64,000 nt of DNA from Helicobacter ganmani (GCF_003364315.1 NZ_NXLS01000006.1:51958-115957); one strand, 5' to 3'. Positions 42,834 through 51,922 are shown, counted from the first letter of the stretch. The notes: generated from the sequence alone by a model not told the origin. Program-made: numbers and translations.

Positions 42834-42942
42834 TTTACTTCTATATTTTAGCAACCCCCCCTTTCGTTTCAAAATCTATTTCCTCTTTTTCTAATTTTTA
42901 TGCTAAATTCCTTTTAATATAAAATAATTATTGGGGATTATT

Positions 42943-43575
42943 ATGGAAATGGAAGAGATTATAGAAAAGCTAAAGGATATTTTGGCAAGTGAGGGGCAAA
43001 CAAGAATTAAATCTATTGATATAGCCAAAGCCTTAAACATACACCCTGATACTTTTAATAGTATGAAGTTTGGAAACTCTATTCCTTATAAACAAATCCT
43101 AAACTTCCTAGAGCAAAGAAAGATTAATATCAATTACTTCTTTTTTGGAAGCTCTCCTAAAGAAAGCTTAGGAAGCGAAGAGAAATATAAGATTCTAAAA
43201 CTCTATAAAACAAATGCTTCTTTAGGAGGTGGAGGGATTAATGAGTTTGTAAGTATAGAGGAGATTCCTTTTCCTATCACATTACTAGAAAAACTCAAGA
43301 TTAATCCCAAATGGGAAATCATAGAATGCAAGGGAGATTCTATGGAATCTCTCATTAAAGACAATGCACTCTGCTTCATTGATAGACAAGCAACTCTCAA
43401 AGACAAAGGAATCTTTGTAATTAATACCAATGAGGGATTGTTTGTCAAACAAGTGATTCTAAAAGATAATGGAGTGATTCTGCACTCTTTAAATCCAACC
43501 TATCAAGACTTATTCTTTCAAAATGGGGAATATTTGATTGTGGGGAGAGTGGTAGGGGTATGGCAAGAGATTTAA
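42943..43575 (+). CDS. Phage-type repressor, HTH plus S24 peptidase
   Basis: A 210-residue CI/LexA-like regulator. Residues 1-70 form a helix-turn-helix (SIDIAKALNIHPDTFNSMKF); residues 105-205 the S24 domain with the catalytic Ser in CKGDSMESL and the Lys in GLFVKQVIL. Such repressors self-cleave with RecA or damage signals. The start at 42943 is preceded by TTGGGGATT; a TTG at 42931 is possible. Its direct neighbours are a membrane protein and an ImmA/IrrE protease. Confidence 0.85.
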   Translation: MEMEEIIEKLKDILASEGQTRIKSIDIAKALNIHPDTFNSMKFGNSIPYKQILNFLEQRKININYFFFGSSPKESLGSEEKYKILKLYKTNASLGGGGINEFVSIEEIPFPITLLEKLKINPKWEIIECKGDSMESLIKDNALCFIDRQATLKDKGIFVINTNEGLFVKQVILKDNGVILHSLNPTYQDLFFQNGEYLIVGRVVGVWQEI

Positions 43576-43655
43576 GGAATATTAAATATGCCTCTTAAAT
43601 ATTTTATTGATATATTGCTATAATTTGTTATATACTTTTTAATAGGGGTATTTAT

Positions 43656-44051
43656 ATGGCAAGTATTCTTGGACTAACAAATAGTGAAGTTGCAAGCCTA
43701 ATGGGTGTTACCATTACAGGCATTGGTGTAGTAGCAACAATAATAACTCTTGTAATTGGTGGATATGCGATTTATTTACAGCGAACTTTATCAAAACAAA
43801 ACAGTGAAGAGTTTAAGGAAAAATTTAATAAAATACTAGATAATGCGTCAGAAAATCCTTTGGTTTTGGAAAAGTTTATACAATGTATAGTTGAAAGAGA
43901 AGAGTTTAAAAATCGTTTTTTAAATTTAATACAAAACGAGATTGAAAATGTTTTAGATTCGAGACAAGTTATAAATACTGATATTTCTCAAAATGACGAT
44001 ATAATAGAGGAGAATAATAATATTAAAAGTCAATTTAAAGAAAAGGAGTAA
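43656..44051 (+). CDS. Membrane-anchored protein between repressor and ImmA
   Basis: 131 residues: one N-terminal helix (ITGIGVVATIITLVIGGYAI), then a charged region that ends in acidic and Asn-rich residues (DDIIEENNNIKSQFKEKE). GGGG lies 7 nt before the ATG. It ends 3 bp before the protease gene, so the two are cotranscribed and probably act together. Not recognised. Confidence 0.5.
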   Translation: MASILGLTNSEVASLMGVTITGIGVVATIITLVIGGYAIYLQRTLSKQNSEEFKEKFNKILDNASENPLVLEKFIQCIVEREEFKNRFLNLIQNEIENVLDSRQVINTDISQNDDIIEENNNIKSQFKEKE

Positions 44052-44054
44052 GCT

Positions 44055-44627
44055 ATGACCATACAAGATTTAAAAAATGTTCTTTTGGGTAAAAATCCTA
44101 GAGAAATCTTAGAAACTTTGGAGATTCATAGTGTTCCTGTAGATATAAAGTCTATTTTATGCGATAAACTGCATATAAAAATTGATGAAAAATTGGAATG
44201 GGACAGATTAGCTTTTGATGGTTCTGTATATTTAAATAGTAAAGGTTATCCTGAAATTTGGCTAAATAATTCTGTGTCGGAAAATAGACAGAATTTTACA
44301 TTGGCACACGAATTGGGGCACATTGTTAATGATATACTACCGAATATAGAAAAGTATAAAGATCCCATTAATGATAATTATGAAACGCTCTATCGTAGTA
44401 ATAAATATAATCCAATAGAGGCAAAGGCAAATGCCTTTGCAGCGCAATTTTTAATGCCTGCAAATTTTATCGCACAAGAGGCAAAAAAGCTAACTCAGGT
44501 AGATGATTTTAAGGATTTAAGTTTAAAACAAGTCATACAAAGAATGGCGAATAGATTTAGAGTATCCTTTGAAGCAATGAAATGGAGACTTGTAAATTTG
44601 GGTTATATTGATAAGGACAAAATCTAA
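44055..44627 (+). CDS. ImmA/IrrE-type metallopeptidase
   Basis: A 190-residue zinc protease. The HExxH motif is in FTLAHELGHIVND near residue 82, and the third ligand region is IEAKANAFAAQFLMP. Family members cleave phage-type repressors (ImmR, DdrO) on damage or signalling. With the HTH-S24 protein and the membrane protein it makes a compact three-gene unit. The usual ImmR-like partner is an HTH_3 repressor; here the repressor already carries its own S24 protease. Confidence 0.85.
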   Translation: MTIQDLKNVLLGKNPREILETLEIHSVPVDIKSILCDKLHIKIDEKLEWDRLAFDGSVYLNSKGYPEIWLNNSVSENRQNFTLAHELGHIVNDILPNIEKYKDPINDNYETLYRSNKYNPIEAKANAFAAQFLMPANFIAQEAKKLTQVDDFKDLSLKQVIQRMANRFRVSFEAMKWRLVNLGYIDKDKI

Positions 44628-44766
44628 GAAGTTCTTTTGTGAAAATAGACTTCATTCAAGATATAAATGAAATTGTTGCAAAACAATAGCTTGAGCGAAA
44701 CGACATGCCTATATTTCTCTTTATGTTTCTAGTTTGAAATTCTATCTAATTTTTTTATGTTTCGTA

Positions 44767-44814
44767 ATGAGCTAGATTGAACGAAATAAAAATATACAAG
44801 GCAATCTAGCTCAT
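44767..44814 (-). terminator. 13-bp perfect hairpin overlapping the methylase end
   Basis: ATGAGCTAGATTG (44767-44779) and CAATCTAGCTCAT (44802-44814) around a 22-nt loop span the methylase stop codon. Terminator-like for the minus strand; the T-run is weak. Confidence 0.4.
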
Positions 44815-45552
44815 AAGCTTAAAGATTAAAATCCCCCTATAATTCCTCACTAACAACTCCTTTCTTTTGACATTCTGTGTCTGCATATTGATTCTATAAT
44901 GTGTTTCTAGGGCTTCTATGGTAAAGTTCTTATAGAGATTCCTAACAAGCTCACAATCATTATAACTTAATAGGAATTTACCTTTGATACTCTTTAGAAT
45001 CTTGCATAAATCCTTATGGTCTTTCAAATTAAAGGTTTTCTTATTCTTATAATAATTCTCTGTTCCTACATAGGGCGGGTCAAGATAGAAGAATGTAGTA
45101 TCACTATCGTATTGCTTAATAAAATCTCTAAAGTCAAGATTCTCAATACTTACAGGCTTTAGCCTCTGTGCATAAACTTGAAAGCTCTTATAAATATTCT
45201 TTGGGCTTCTTGCCTTTTTGCACATTGCATAATTATCTCTCTTGCCCCCAAAGCTATGCACGATAGAGTAAAAATAGAGTGCAGCTTTTTCTATATTGTT
45301 TCTTGGCGTCTTGACTTTAGAATCTAAGAAAAAATCTCTACCACTTAGCATTCTATTTAATTCTATTTGGAGACTCTGCGGTCGTGTTTGAATGATTCTA
45401 TGTAGATTGATTAAATCTGCATTCCAATCATTTACTACCTCATTATATTTTGCAAAAGGACGTTCTTTAGCATAAAGCACAGAAAGACTACCTGCAAACA
45501 CTTCACAATAGCAAGAGTGTTCAGGCATTCTCTCTACAATCTCCTTTGCCAT
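44806..45552 (-). CDS. D12-class adenine methylase, N-terminally truncated
   Basis: 248 residues beginning MAKEIVERMPEH. The FxGS-like motif is in CEVFAGSLSVLY, and the catalytic DPPY in FYLDPPYVGTENYY. The P-x-x-GGK SAM-binding motif that should stand about 10 residues before MAKEIV is absent: upstream codons read CPYAKMAKE, as if the GGK stretch had been deleted. There is no good ribosome site. A partner nuclease is not adjacent. Likely inactive; related to orphan Dam-type methylases of phages or elements. Confidence 0.65.
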   Translation of the reverse strand: MAKEIVERMPEHSCYCEVFAGSLSVLYAKERPFAKYNEVVNDWNADLINLHRIIQTRPQSLQIELNRMLSGRDFFLDSKVKTPRNNIEKAALYFYSIVHSFGGKRDNYAMCKKARSPKNIYKSFQVYAQRLKPVSIENLDFRDFIKQYDSDTTFFYLDPPYVGTENYYKNKKTFNLKDHKDLCKILKSIKGKFLLSYNDCELVRNLYKNFTIEALETHYRINMQTQNVKRKELLVRNYRGILIFKLMS

Positions 45553-45632
45553 TTTTGCGTAAGGGCAGAGTGTGCAAATCTTTGAAATGCAATTTAATGA
45601 AATTTGCGACTGAACTAGCCCAATGGATATAT

Positions 45633-46136
45633 TTAAGCCCTGTCGCCACTCTCAAACTTCAACAACCACTCTTTGCGTTTCAAACCTCCCGCATAACCTG
45701 TGAGGCTTTTATCACTCCCAATCACTCGGTGGCAAGGGATAAGTAGCGCGATAGGATTTGCTCCTACTGCACCGCCCACAGCTTGAGCGGACATTTTGGC
45801 TATGCCTCTTTGGCAAGCGAGAGTTTGTGCAATCTCCTTGTAAGTTATCGTGCGTCCATAGGGGATTGTGCGTAAGATTGTCCATACAGATTCTCTAAAA
45901 GGTGTGCTTTGCGTATGAAGTGGAGCTAGAGGCGGAGTGAAATGTGGAATCTCTCCGCTGAAGTAAATCTCTAGCCATTGTTGCGTTTGGGCTAAAATCG
46001 GCGTTTGCTCCTGCACACAATCTTTTGGCAATGTAAAATACTTTTGCCCCTCAAACCACAAGCCAAGTAGTGTGCTTTCATCACTTGCAAGTGCGATTGT
46101 GCCAAGCGGTGAGTGGAATTGCTGCGTATAAATCAT
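45633..46136 (-). CDS. ogt: Methylated-DNA--[protein]-cysteine S-methyltransferase
   Basis: A 167-residue suicide repair protein for O6-alkylguanine. The acceptor Cys is in LLIPCHRVIG, with the helix-turn-helix and Arg finger region (TITYKEIAQTLAC; RGIAKMSAQAVGGAVGANPI) upstream. The start at 46136 has GGAG 5 nt upstream. The typical PCHRV-x-G-x-L-x-G-Y-A-G-G ending is intact. Confidence 0.93.
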   Translation of the reverse strand: MIYTQQFHSPLGTIALASDESTLLGLWFEGQKYFTLPKDCVQEQTPILAQTQQWLEIYFSGEIPHFTPPLAPLHTQSTPFRESVWTILRTIPYGRTITYKEIAQTLACQRGIAKMSAQAVGGAVGANPIALLIPCHRVIGSDKSLTGYAGGLKRKEWLLKFESGDRA

Positions 46137-46182
46137 TAAAACTCCACATATAATCAAAGGTAATGATGAAACGATTTTGCTC

Positions 46183-46647
46183 CTAAGCTCCGTTATCCCC
46201 GTCTTCTATAATTTCTACTTTTTGTCCATTTTGTTGATATGTATTCTTAAAATCTGATTCATCAGAGCAGTCATTATACCTTATTTCCAAAGTATTTTGA
46301 TTTGGACGCTTTATATCCATAAAACAAGTTTGACCATACTTGTTTTTTATTTCTACTCTTTTTGTAGTTTGGATATTTGGTAAATCTTGCAACAAAGCTT
46401 TTTGATAAAGTTGTGTTTGTGGTTCATTAGCCCTTTCTCTTCTTTGTGCGCTTTCTATCCAAAACCTTAAATCATTTCTAAACGCAGTGAGAATATCTGT
46501 GTTGTTTATCCAACACTTTGAAGCTTCGCAAGAATAATCATCACCACATATTTTCTCTCTATATCCTACTTCACATTGTATATCAAGCCTCTGTGCAGCA
46601 TCTATAAAGCCGAAGCTAACAAAACATAATATCATTAACCTTTTCAT
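46183..46647 (-). CDS. Secreted protein of unknown function
   Basis: 154 residues with a Sec signal (MKRLMILCFVSFGFIDA) and six Cys in the mature part (CEVGYREKICGDDYSCEASK, CW, TCF, CSD), so disulfides are likely in the periplasm. The C-terminus is acidic. No family is recognised. It lies upstream of ogt with 46 bp between. AGGAG-like GGAGAGGC precedes the ATG. Confidence 0.5.
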   Translation of the reverse strand: MKRLMILCFVSFGFIDAAQRLDIQCEVGYREKICGDDYSCEASKCWINNTDILTAFRNDLRFWIESAQRRERANEPQTQLYQKALLQDLPNIQTTKRVEIKNKYGQTCFMDIKRPNQNTLEIRYNDCSDESDFKNTYQQNGQKVEIIEDGDNGA

Positions 46648-46976
46648 TGCGCCTCTCCTTAAACTTAAGAAAATTTTACCAAAATATATTTAATAGCTTG
46701 GAATTTATAGCTTTTTATAAAGATTGCAAGTGCGATTTTGCATTATTTGCCCTAAAAAGATTCTTTAAGTGAGATTAAGATTGCTTTGTTAGAATGGCTC
46801 TCTTGAATTTTACATTAGTTATGAAGGTTGAGTTATGCTATTTTTGTCTTTATTTTTTGCATTATTCTTTTCTTTGTATCTTTGTAAATTTTCTTCCTAT
46901 CTTTTTGCTTCTCAAAGTCCCCATTAGCTTTTTGATTTTTCTTATTTAAATTTTAGAAATCTCAAAAAGGAATCCT
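46648..46976. other. Divergent intergenic, possible small ORF only
   Basis: 329 bp between the secreted-protein gene and the MATE gene. The only item is an ORF at 46835-46927 described separately. The AT-rich tail before 46977 includes AAAAAGGAATCCT, the MATE ribosome site. Confidence 0.4.
46835..46927 (+). CDS. Possible 30-residue hydrophobic peptide
   Basis: MLFLSLFFALFFSLYLCKF plus 11 polar residues, with GAAGG 8 nt upstream. One membrane helix. Composition is also what random T-rich DNA gives, so support is weak. Confidence 0.2.
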   Translation: MLFLSLFFALFFSLYLCKFSSYLFASQSPH

Positions 46977-48293
46977 ATGTCCAATATTTTTACAAAACAC
47001 CCTTTGTATTTGCTCGTGCGTTGTGCATTGCCTCATTGCATAAGTGGCGTGTTTCTTTCTTTATGTTACATTATTGATGGTATCTTTGTAGGCAAGTTTT
47101 TAGGCAGCGAAGATTTAGCAGTTATGGGGCTTATTATGCCCTTTGTCATCATTAGCTTTGCACTTACAGATATGATTGCCATTGGCTCCTCTGTGCTCAT
47201 TAGCCTTTCTTTGGGCAAAGGGAAGTCAAAAGAGGCTTCCATTCTGTTTAGCACTTCTTTAGTTGTTACCTTTGTTTTCTCTTGTTTTATGGCAATGTGT
47301 GCCTTTTTCCTTGCACCTTTTTTAATAGATTTGCTAGATATTAGCAACCTATCAAAAGTAAAGGCAAAAGATTTTGTGAGTATTTTTATCTATTTTACAC
47401 CGCTTATTGCGTTTCATTTCGCCTTGGATAATTATTTGCGAATTTGCGCCAAAAATATGTATAGTATGTTTATCAACATTCTTATGGCGCTTTGCAATAT
47501 CTTTTTGGATTATTTGTTTATCGTAGTGCTTGGCTGGGGGTTGTTTTCATCAGCACTTGCTCTTTGTATAAGTTTGGCTTTGACTACAATTTTGGGATTT
47601 TTGCCTTTTATTTTTGGTAATGTGGAGCTAAAATTTAGCAGGATTCTTTTTAAGCTAAAAACCTTTTTAAACATTTTTTACAATGGAAGTTCTGTATTTT
47701 TGGGCAATATTTCAGGCTCAATCCTAACGATTGTCGCAAATTTTTTATTGCTTAAACTCGCTGGAGAAAGTGGTGTAGCGACATTTTCTATTATACTTTA
47801 TATTGATACTTTCATTATCGCTTTTATTATGAGCCTATGCGAGGGTATGCAACCCGCACTAAGCTACAATTACGCTAAAAAGGACAAAGCAAGATTAAAA
47901 TCTCTTATCCTCTCTATCCTTAGCACCGCTTTTTTGCTTTGTTTTGGTGTTTTTATAGCTATTATGCTATGGAGTGAAAGCCTCATTGAGCTTTTCACAG
48001 AAAAAACCAATCAAGATTTTATCATCTTTAGTGCTTTTGCGTTGAACCTATATGCGCTCAATTATTGTATCACTTGGTTTAATGTATGCGTAAGCTCTTT
48101 TCTCACCGCTTTTAACAAAGCCTCTTATTCTCTCTTAATTACTTTGGTGCAAGGTTGTTTTGCACCACTTTGTAGCCTTTTTGTCTTAACTTACTTTTTT
48201 GGGCTTAATGGCATTTGGTGCGCTGCATTTGTAGGCGATTTGCTTTGTATTGTCTTAAGCTTTGTGCTACTCAAAAGAATTTTAAAATTTTGA
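46977..48293 (+). CDS. MATE-family efflux transporter
   Basis: A 438-residue protein with about 12 hydrophobic helices in two halves. The first helix region SGVFLSLCYIIDGIFVGKFLG and the MGLIMPFVIISFAL segment are typical, and EGMQPALSYNYAKKDKARLK opens the second half. Exports cationic compounds by Na+ or H+ antiport. AAAAAGGA is upstream. The next gene converges 14 bp after the stop. Confidence 0.92.
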   Translation: MSNIFTKHPLYLLVRCALPHCISGVFLSLCYIIDGIFVGKFLGSEDLAVMGLIMPFVIISFALTDMIAIGSSVLISLSLGKGKSKEASILFSTSLVVTFVFSCFMAMCAFFLAPFLIDLLDISNLSKVKAKDFVSIFIYFTPLIAFHFALDNYLRICAKNMYSMFINILMALCNIFLDYLFIVVLGWGLFSSALALCISLALTTILGFLPFIFGNVELKFSRILFKLKTFLNIFYNGSSVFLGNISGSILTIVANFLLLKLAGESGVATFSIILYIDTFIIAFIMSLCEGMQPALSYNYAKKDKARLKSLILSILSTAFLLCFGVFIAIMLWSESLIELFTEKTNQDFIIFSAFALNLYALNYCITWFNVCVSSFLTAFNKASYSLLITLVQGCFAPLCSLFVLTYFFGLNGIWCAAFVGDLLCIVLSFVLLKRILKF

Positions 48294-48306
48294 TTCTACT
48301 TGCCTA

Positions 48307-48885
48307 TTAAGGAATCCACTCTACAATAGCGTTTTGCGGGTGAGATTTGTGCCATTGCATAAACTCTGTAAAGTCCGTAATGCCTTCTTGTAGCACGGCT
48401 TGATAGTATTCTATCCCTGCAATTTTAAGGTTATCTGGCGTTTCAAACTTAAGCTTTAGAATCTGCTCTTTTTGTGCTTCGCTCATTATTTGTAAAATAC
48501 GCTCCGCCACTCTCTCAAAATATCCCGCATACTTGCTGCCTTGCACAATGTGAATCATATCTATTTGCCAAAGTTGCTCGTCTTGATAGAATGCGTGCCA
48601 TTCCAAACACTTATCCTCTTGCTCCAAAAGATTGCGATACTCTATGTGGATAATTTTAGGATTGTTTGCGAGTTTTGCCATTGCGTCAAAGCTTCGGGTA
48701 ACTTCAAGTGTGGGCGTGTAGATATGGAAATCAATATCAAGATGTTTGCAAAGTAAGCCCATTTTGAGTGAGCCAATGCAGTTAATCTCCGCACCTATGC
48801 TTTGCCAACACTCCAAAACTTTGGTTTGCTCTATCACTTCAAAGGCTTTTTGTTGGTTTTCTTTGGCAAGTTCTAAAAAATCCAA
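48307..48885 (-). CDS. Nucleotidyltransferase-like protein
   Basis: 192 residues. GSLKMGLLCKHLDIDFHIYT has the GS plus DxD layout of the nucleotidyltransferase (Pol beta) fold, and WQIDMIHIVQ could give the third acidic residue. A helical C-terminal half follows. Substrate unknown. Some relatives are, to my memory, annotated differently, so the name is tentative. Confidence 0.5.
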   Translation of the reverse strand: MDFLELAKENQQKAFEVIEQTKVLECWQSIGAEINCIGSLKMGLLCKHLDIDFHIYTPTLEVTRSFDAMAKLANNPKIIHIEYRNLLEQEDKCLEWHAFYQDEQLWQIDMIHIVQGSKYAGYFERVAERILQIMSEAQKEQILKLKFETPDNLKIAGIEYYQAVLQEGITDFTEFMQWHKSHPQNAIVEWIP

Positions 48886-48990
48886 ATCTCACTCCTATTA
48901 TGCAATGAAATCACGCAAGATTCTATAATGCTTTTTTACACATTTTAGCAGATAGGTAAATCACATTATAACATATTTTGCAATTTCCCC

Positions 48991-49020
48991 TTGACAACAC
49001 TAAGTGTGAGGCTTTATAAT
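48991..49020 (+). promoter_or_regulatory. MerR-type promoter 1 (before hydrolase remnant)
   Basis: TTGACA at 48991-48996 and TATAAT at 49015-49020 are 18 bp apart. The spacer holds the perfect dyad ACACTAAGTGT followed by GAGGCTT. Closely like the three promoters downstream, with 1 bp less spacing. Confidence 0.75.
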
Positions 49021-49057
49021 CTCAAAGTTGGTTTTATTTTACCTCTAAGGAGAAGCT

Positions 49058-49385
49058 ACGGATTTGTATAGGGAGGGAGCAATGTATTATGGCGATACCC
49101 CACGCACACCCAAAATTTATTTTACCTACACGACAAGCTCACTGCTTGATTTAATGCGCTTTGATGTGATTGACAAAATAGAGCTTATAAATCAGCCTTT
49201 ATTAATGCTTGTGGGTGATAAGGCGGATACTGCGTATATGAGTGAGGCAGCGTATAAAGAGGCGGCGAGCAAGGATAAAAGACTTCATAAGCTTAAACAC
49301 AACACATATCCAAACTTACTACAAAAAAGAAGCGGTGGAAGAGGCACTAGGAGAGCTTAAGAGGTTTTATGGGGAGAGGTTGTAG
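49058..49385 (+). pseudogene. Broken alpha/beta hydrolase, C-terminal part
   Basis: After an intact promoter and an AAGGAG, the reading starts inside a hydrolase: YREGAMYYGDTPRTPKIYF, then INQPLLMLVGDKADTAYMSE, and the frame shifts near 49300 to finish as THIQTYYKKEAVEEALGELK and RFYGERL with TAG at 49383-49385. The N-terminal two thirds, with the nucleophile, are missing. The C-terminal pattern (LVGDKADT; ATH-like) is that of the hydrolase at 54410. A dead paralogue. Confidence 0.7.
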
Positions 49386-49486
49386 GGCTTAAAATGAGAG
49401 AATATTAAGTGCATTCTTTATTGAAAAATGCAAGGGTAAGGGGACTAAGCACTTTTTAGAGAGGTGAATTTAAAATAAAATGTCTA

Positions 49487-49511
49487 AGCTTAAGTTAAGC
49501 TAGGTTATAAT
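49487..49511 (+). promoter_or_regulatory. Promoter with dyad before the restriction operon
   Basis: A TATAAT -10 at 49506-49511, and AGCTTAA-G-TTAAGCT at 49487-49501 just before it, covering the -35/spacer region. Suggests a repressor or control-protein site, though no controller gene is visible. Confidence 0.4.
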
Positions 49512-49541
49512 CCACAGATAAATCTAGGGCAAGGAGCAGGA

Positions 49542-51008
49542 TTGAATCTGTGGATATTGACAGAGGAGCGACCAAAGTTAAAAGTTTTGGAGGTTATTGT
49601 TCAACAATTTTTAGCAGATTCTAAGTGGTGTGCTTTTGTGGATAATTTAAGAATCTTGCCTGTAGTAGAGGATTCTAAATTTACCTTTACCTATGAAATC
49701 ATAGGGGTAAAATGCAATCAAATACAAAAAATATTTTTAGAAATTGTAAGTGGCACAAGTAGTTTTGTGGATTACTTGGTCTTTTTTCAAGAGCATAAAC
49801 CTACACAGAATGATACACCTCTTTATCTCATAGAAGAAACAAAAACTGATGATAGTGAAAGCCGAAATACAGGAGTTTATCAGAGGATAACAAAGTTTGT
49901 GTATGCTAACTTTTTCTATCCTAACTCTCAAAAAATTATGCTTTATAACTTAAGAGTCAAACAAAAAGAAAAACCTACGCAAACTTCTATTTTTGGCACG
50001 AGGATTTTAAAGACTTTAGGAGTTGAAATACTTGGAAAAAGTTTTAAAGATGATGAGATCTTAAAACCTTTTGTAAGTATTAAAGAATTGATTGATTTTA
50101 AATCAAAAATGCAAAAAGCACCTAAAGGAAATGTGCCGATTACCATAAAAATTTGTGATAGCAAATTAAGCGATATTTTGCTTCCAAGTGATGATATATC
50201 CATTTATACGCCTCCAAGTAAAATACAAATTTCAGCAAGGCTTGTAAAAAATGGCAGACTTGCACACGACCCAAATATTGGAGCAATTAGTGGGATTGCT
50301 GGGGCATTAAGGGAACTTGGGTTTAAGGGGGGAATAGAAATTATTTCGCACGGATTAAATCAAGCACAAGTAGGGACAAAAAATAAATTTATACAAATTG
50401 CTAATTTATTAAATCTTTCTTTGACTGGACTCACAATTCCTAAAATAGAAATACAAAATATTAGTTTCTGTAAAAAAGCATATTGGCATTATGAACGAGA
50501 GGGTGAAAAGCTTGCAACTATTTTTATTCATTTGCTTGTAGAAAATTTTTCAAGTGGTAAGGCAATTTTTGAAAACCACGCAGGTTGTGAAAAAGGTTAT
50601 TTTATTACAAGCGACAATGAATATATTGCTTTGCAAAAATATGAAAATCGACAACTTTATAAAGCTGGAGATAAAAATGCCATAGTTTTTATCCCTGATT
50701 TAATTTTGCTTGACCCAAAGAATTTAGAAATTATTAATATTGAGGGCAAGACTTATGAAAATAGACATAAAGGTATAGAGGAGTTAAAAAACTATGATTT
50801 TATAGAAAATGAATATATAAAAAAATATTATCCAACTTATAAGATTGTTCGCTCTGTTGTTTTATATGGGGGTTATGAGCATAAAATCCTAGAAATTGAA
50901 ATCGGCTTTTTACTTAATAGTGAGGGCAAAATGGTTTTAGGAATAAAAGCTCCCAAAATTTTTATTTTTTCGCTTAAAAACTTACTTGATTTTTGGAAAA
51001 AGCAATGA
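49542..51008 (+). CDS. Putative type II restriction endonuclease
   Basis: 488 residues, TTG start with AAGGAG 5 nt upstream. The N-terminus (MNLWILTEERPKLKVLEVIV) is like that of nucleases I associate with Helicobacter type II systems. Middle segments FQEHKPTQNDTPLYLIEETK and FIPDLILLDPKNLEIINIEG could supply the PD-(D/E)xK residues (P-D-L...E-G-K in EIINIEGKTY). Strongest support is context: a 4-bp overlap with an adenine methylase gene and a second methylase directly behind. Recognition sequence unknown. Confidence 0.7.
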   Translation: MNLWILTEERPKLKVLEVIVQQFLADSKWCAFVDNLRILPVVEDSKFTFTYEIIGVKCNQIQKIFLEIVSGTSSFVDYLVFFQEHKPTQNDTPLYLIEETKTDDSESRNTGVYQRITKFVYANFFYPNSQKIMLYNLRVKQKEKPTQTSIFGTRILKTLGVEILGKSFKDDEILKPFVSIKELIDFKSKMQKAPKGNVPITIKICDSKLSDILLPSDDISIYTPPSKIQISARLVKNGRLAHDPNIGAISGIAGALRELGFKGGIEIISHGLNQAQVGTKNKFIQIANLLNLSLTGLTIPKIEIQNISFCKKAYWHYEREGEKLATIFIHLLVENFSSGKAIFENHAGCEKGYFITSDNEYIALQKYENRQLYKAGDKNAIVFIPDLILLDPKNLEIINIEGKTYENRHKGIEELKNYDFIENEYIKKYYPTYKIVRSVVLYGGYEHKILEIEIGFLLNSEGKMVLGIKAPKIFIFSLKNLLDFWKKQ

Positions 51009-51922
51009 CTAAAGCACTTGATTCTTATACATCACAACCTATTAAATCCCCGCTCAACTACATCGGAGGAAAATATAGAATCCTCTCTCAAATCTTGCCA
51101 CTTTTTCCAAGAAAAATTGATACTTTTGTAGATTTATTTTGCGGGGGTTGCAGTGTGGGGATTAACATCAATCAAGCACAAAAAATCATTTGCAATGACA
51201 ATCTTAAGTTTTTGATTGATTTCTATCAATTTTTACAAGAAAATGATGCAGAATTGATTTTGCAAGAAATTCATAATGTCATTGCAAAATATCATTTAAC
51301 CTTGCAAAATGTGCAAGGCTACAACGCTTTAAGAAAAGATTATAATGCAAACAAATCCCCGCTTTTACTCTTTGTGTTGATTGCTTTTTCATTCAATCAT
51401 CAAATCCGCTTTAATAATGCACATGAGTTTAATAATCCCTTTGGTAAAAATCGCTCCCATTTTAATCCTGCAATGCAGGAAAACCTCTTGTATTTTATTC
51501 GCACTTTACAACACAAGCCGATTGAGTTTTTAAGCCTTGATTTTAAAGAGACTTTAGATTCTCTTGCTTTAACACAACAAGGTTTTGTGTATGCTGACCC
51601 ACCTTATCTCATTACACAAGGCACTTATAACGATGGTAAAAGAGGCTTTAGCGGTTGGAATGAAAACTTAGAGCAGAGCCTTTTAGAATCTTTGCAAAAA
51701 CTAGATTCCAAAGGCGTTAAATTTGCTCTTTCTAATGTGCTTATTCACAAGGGCAAAGAAAATCACATTTTAAAGCAATGGCTAGATAAGCATTGTTTTA
51801 AAGTTCATTTTATTTGCACGCATTATACCAATGCAAACTATCAAACAAAACATAAAGACAAAACGCAAACGCAAGAGGTTTTAATCACGAATTACAATCC
51901 TTTGAGAGAAAGCAAGAATTAA
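51005..51922 (+). CDS. D12-class adenine-N6 methylase, first of the operon
   Basis: 305 residues from the ATG at 51005, which overlaps the nuclease stop as ATGA. Motif I IKSPLNYIGGKYRIL and the FxGG motif VDLFCGGCSVGIN are near the N-terminus, and the catalytic DPPY is in VYADPPYLITQG. Class alpha (D12, Dam-like). The C-terminus ends in TQEVLITNYNPL as typical. One of a pair that probably methylates one strand of the target each. Confidence 0.88.
   Translation: MTKALDSYTSQPIKSPLNYIGGKYRILSQILPLFPRKIDTFVDLFCGGCSVGININQAQKIICNDNLKFLIDFYQFLQENDAELILQEIHNVIAKYHLTLQNVQGYNALRKDYNANKSPLLLFVLIAFSFNHQIRFNNAHEFNNPFGKNRSHFNPAMQENLLYFIRTLQHKPIEFLSLDFKETLDSLALTQQGFVYADPPYLITQGTYNDGKRGFSGWNENLEQSLLESLQKLDSKGVKFALSNVLIHKGKENHILKQWLDKHCFKVHFICTHYTNANYQTKHKDKTQTQEVLITNYNPLRESKN

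Noticed and set aside
42855..42861. C7 run upstream of the S24 repressor
   Set aside because: Seven is near the lower limit for slippage, and it lies about 80 bp before the gene, outside a recognisable promoter spacer.
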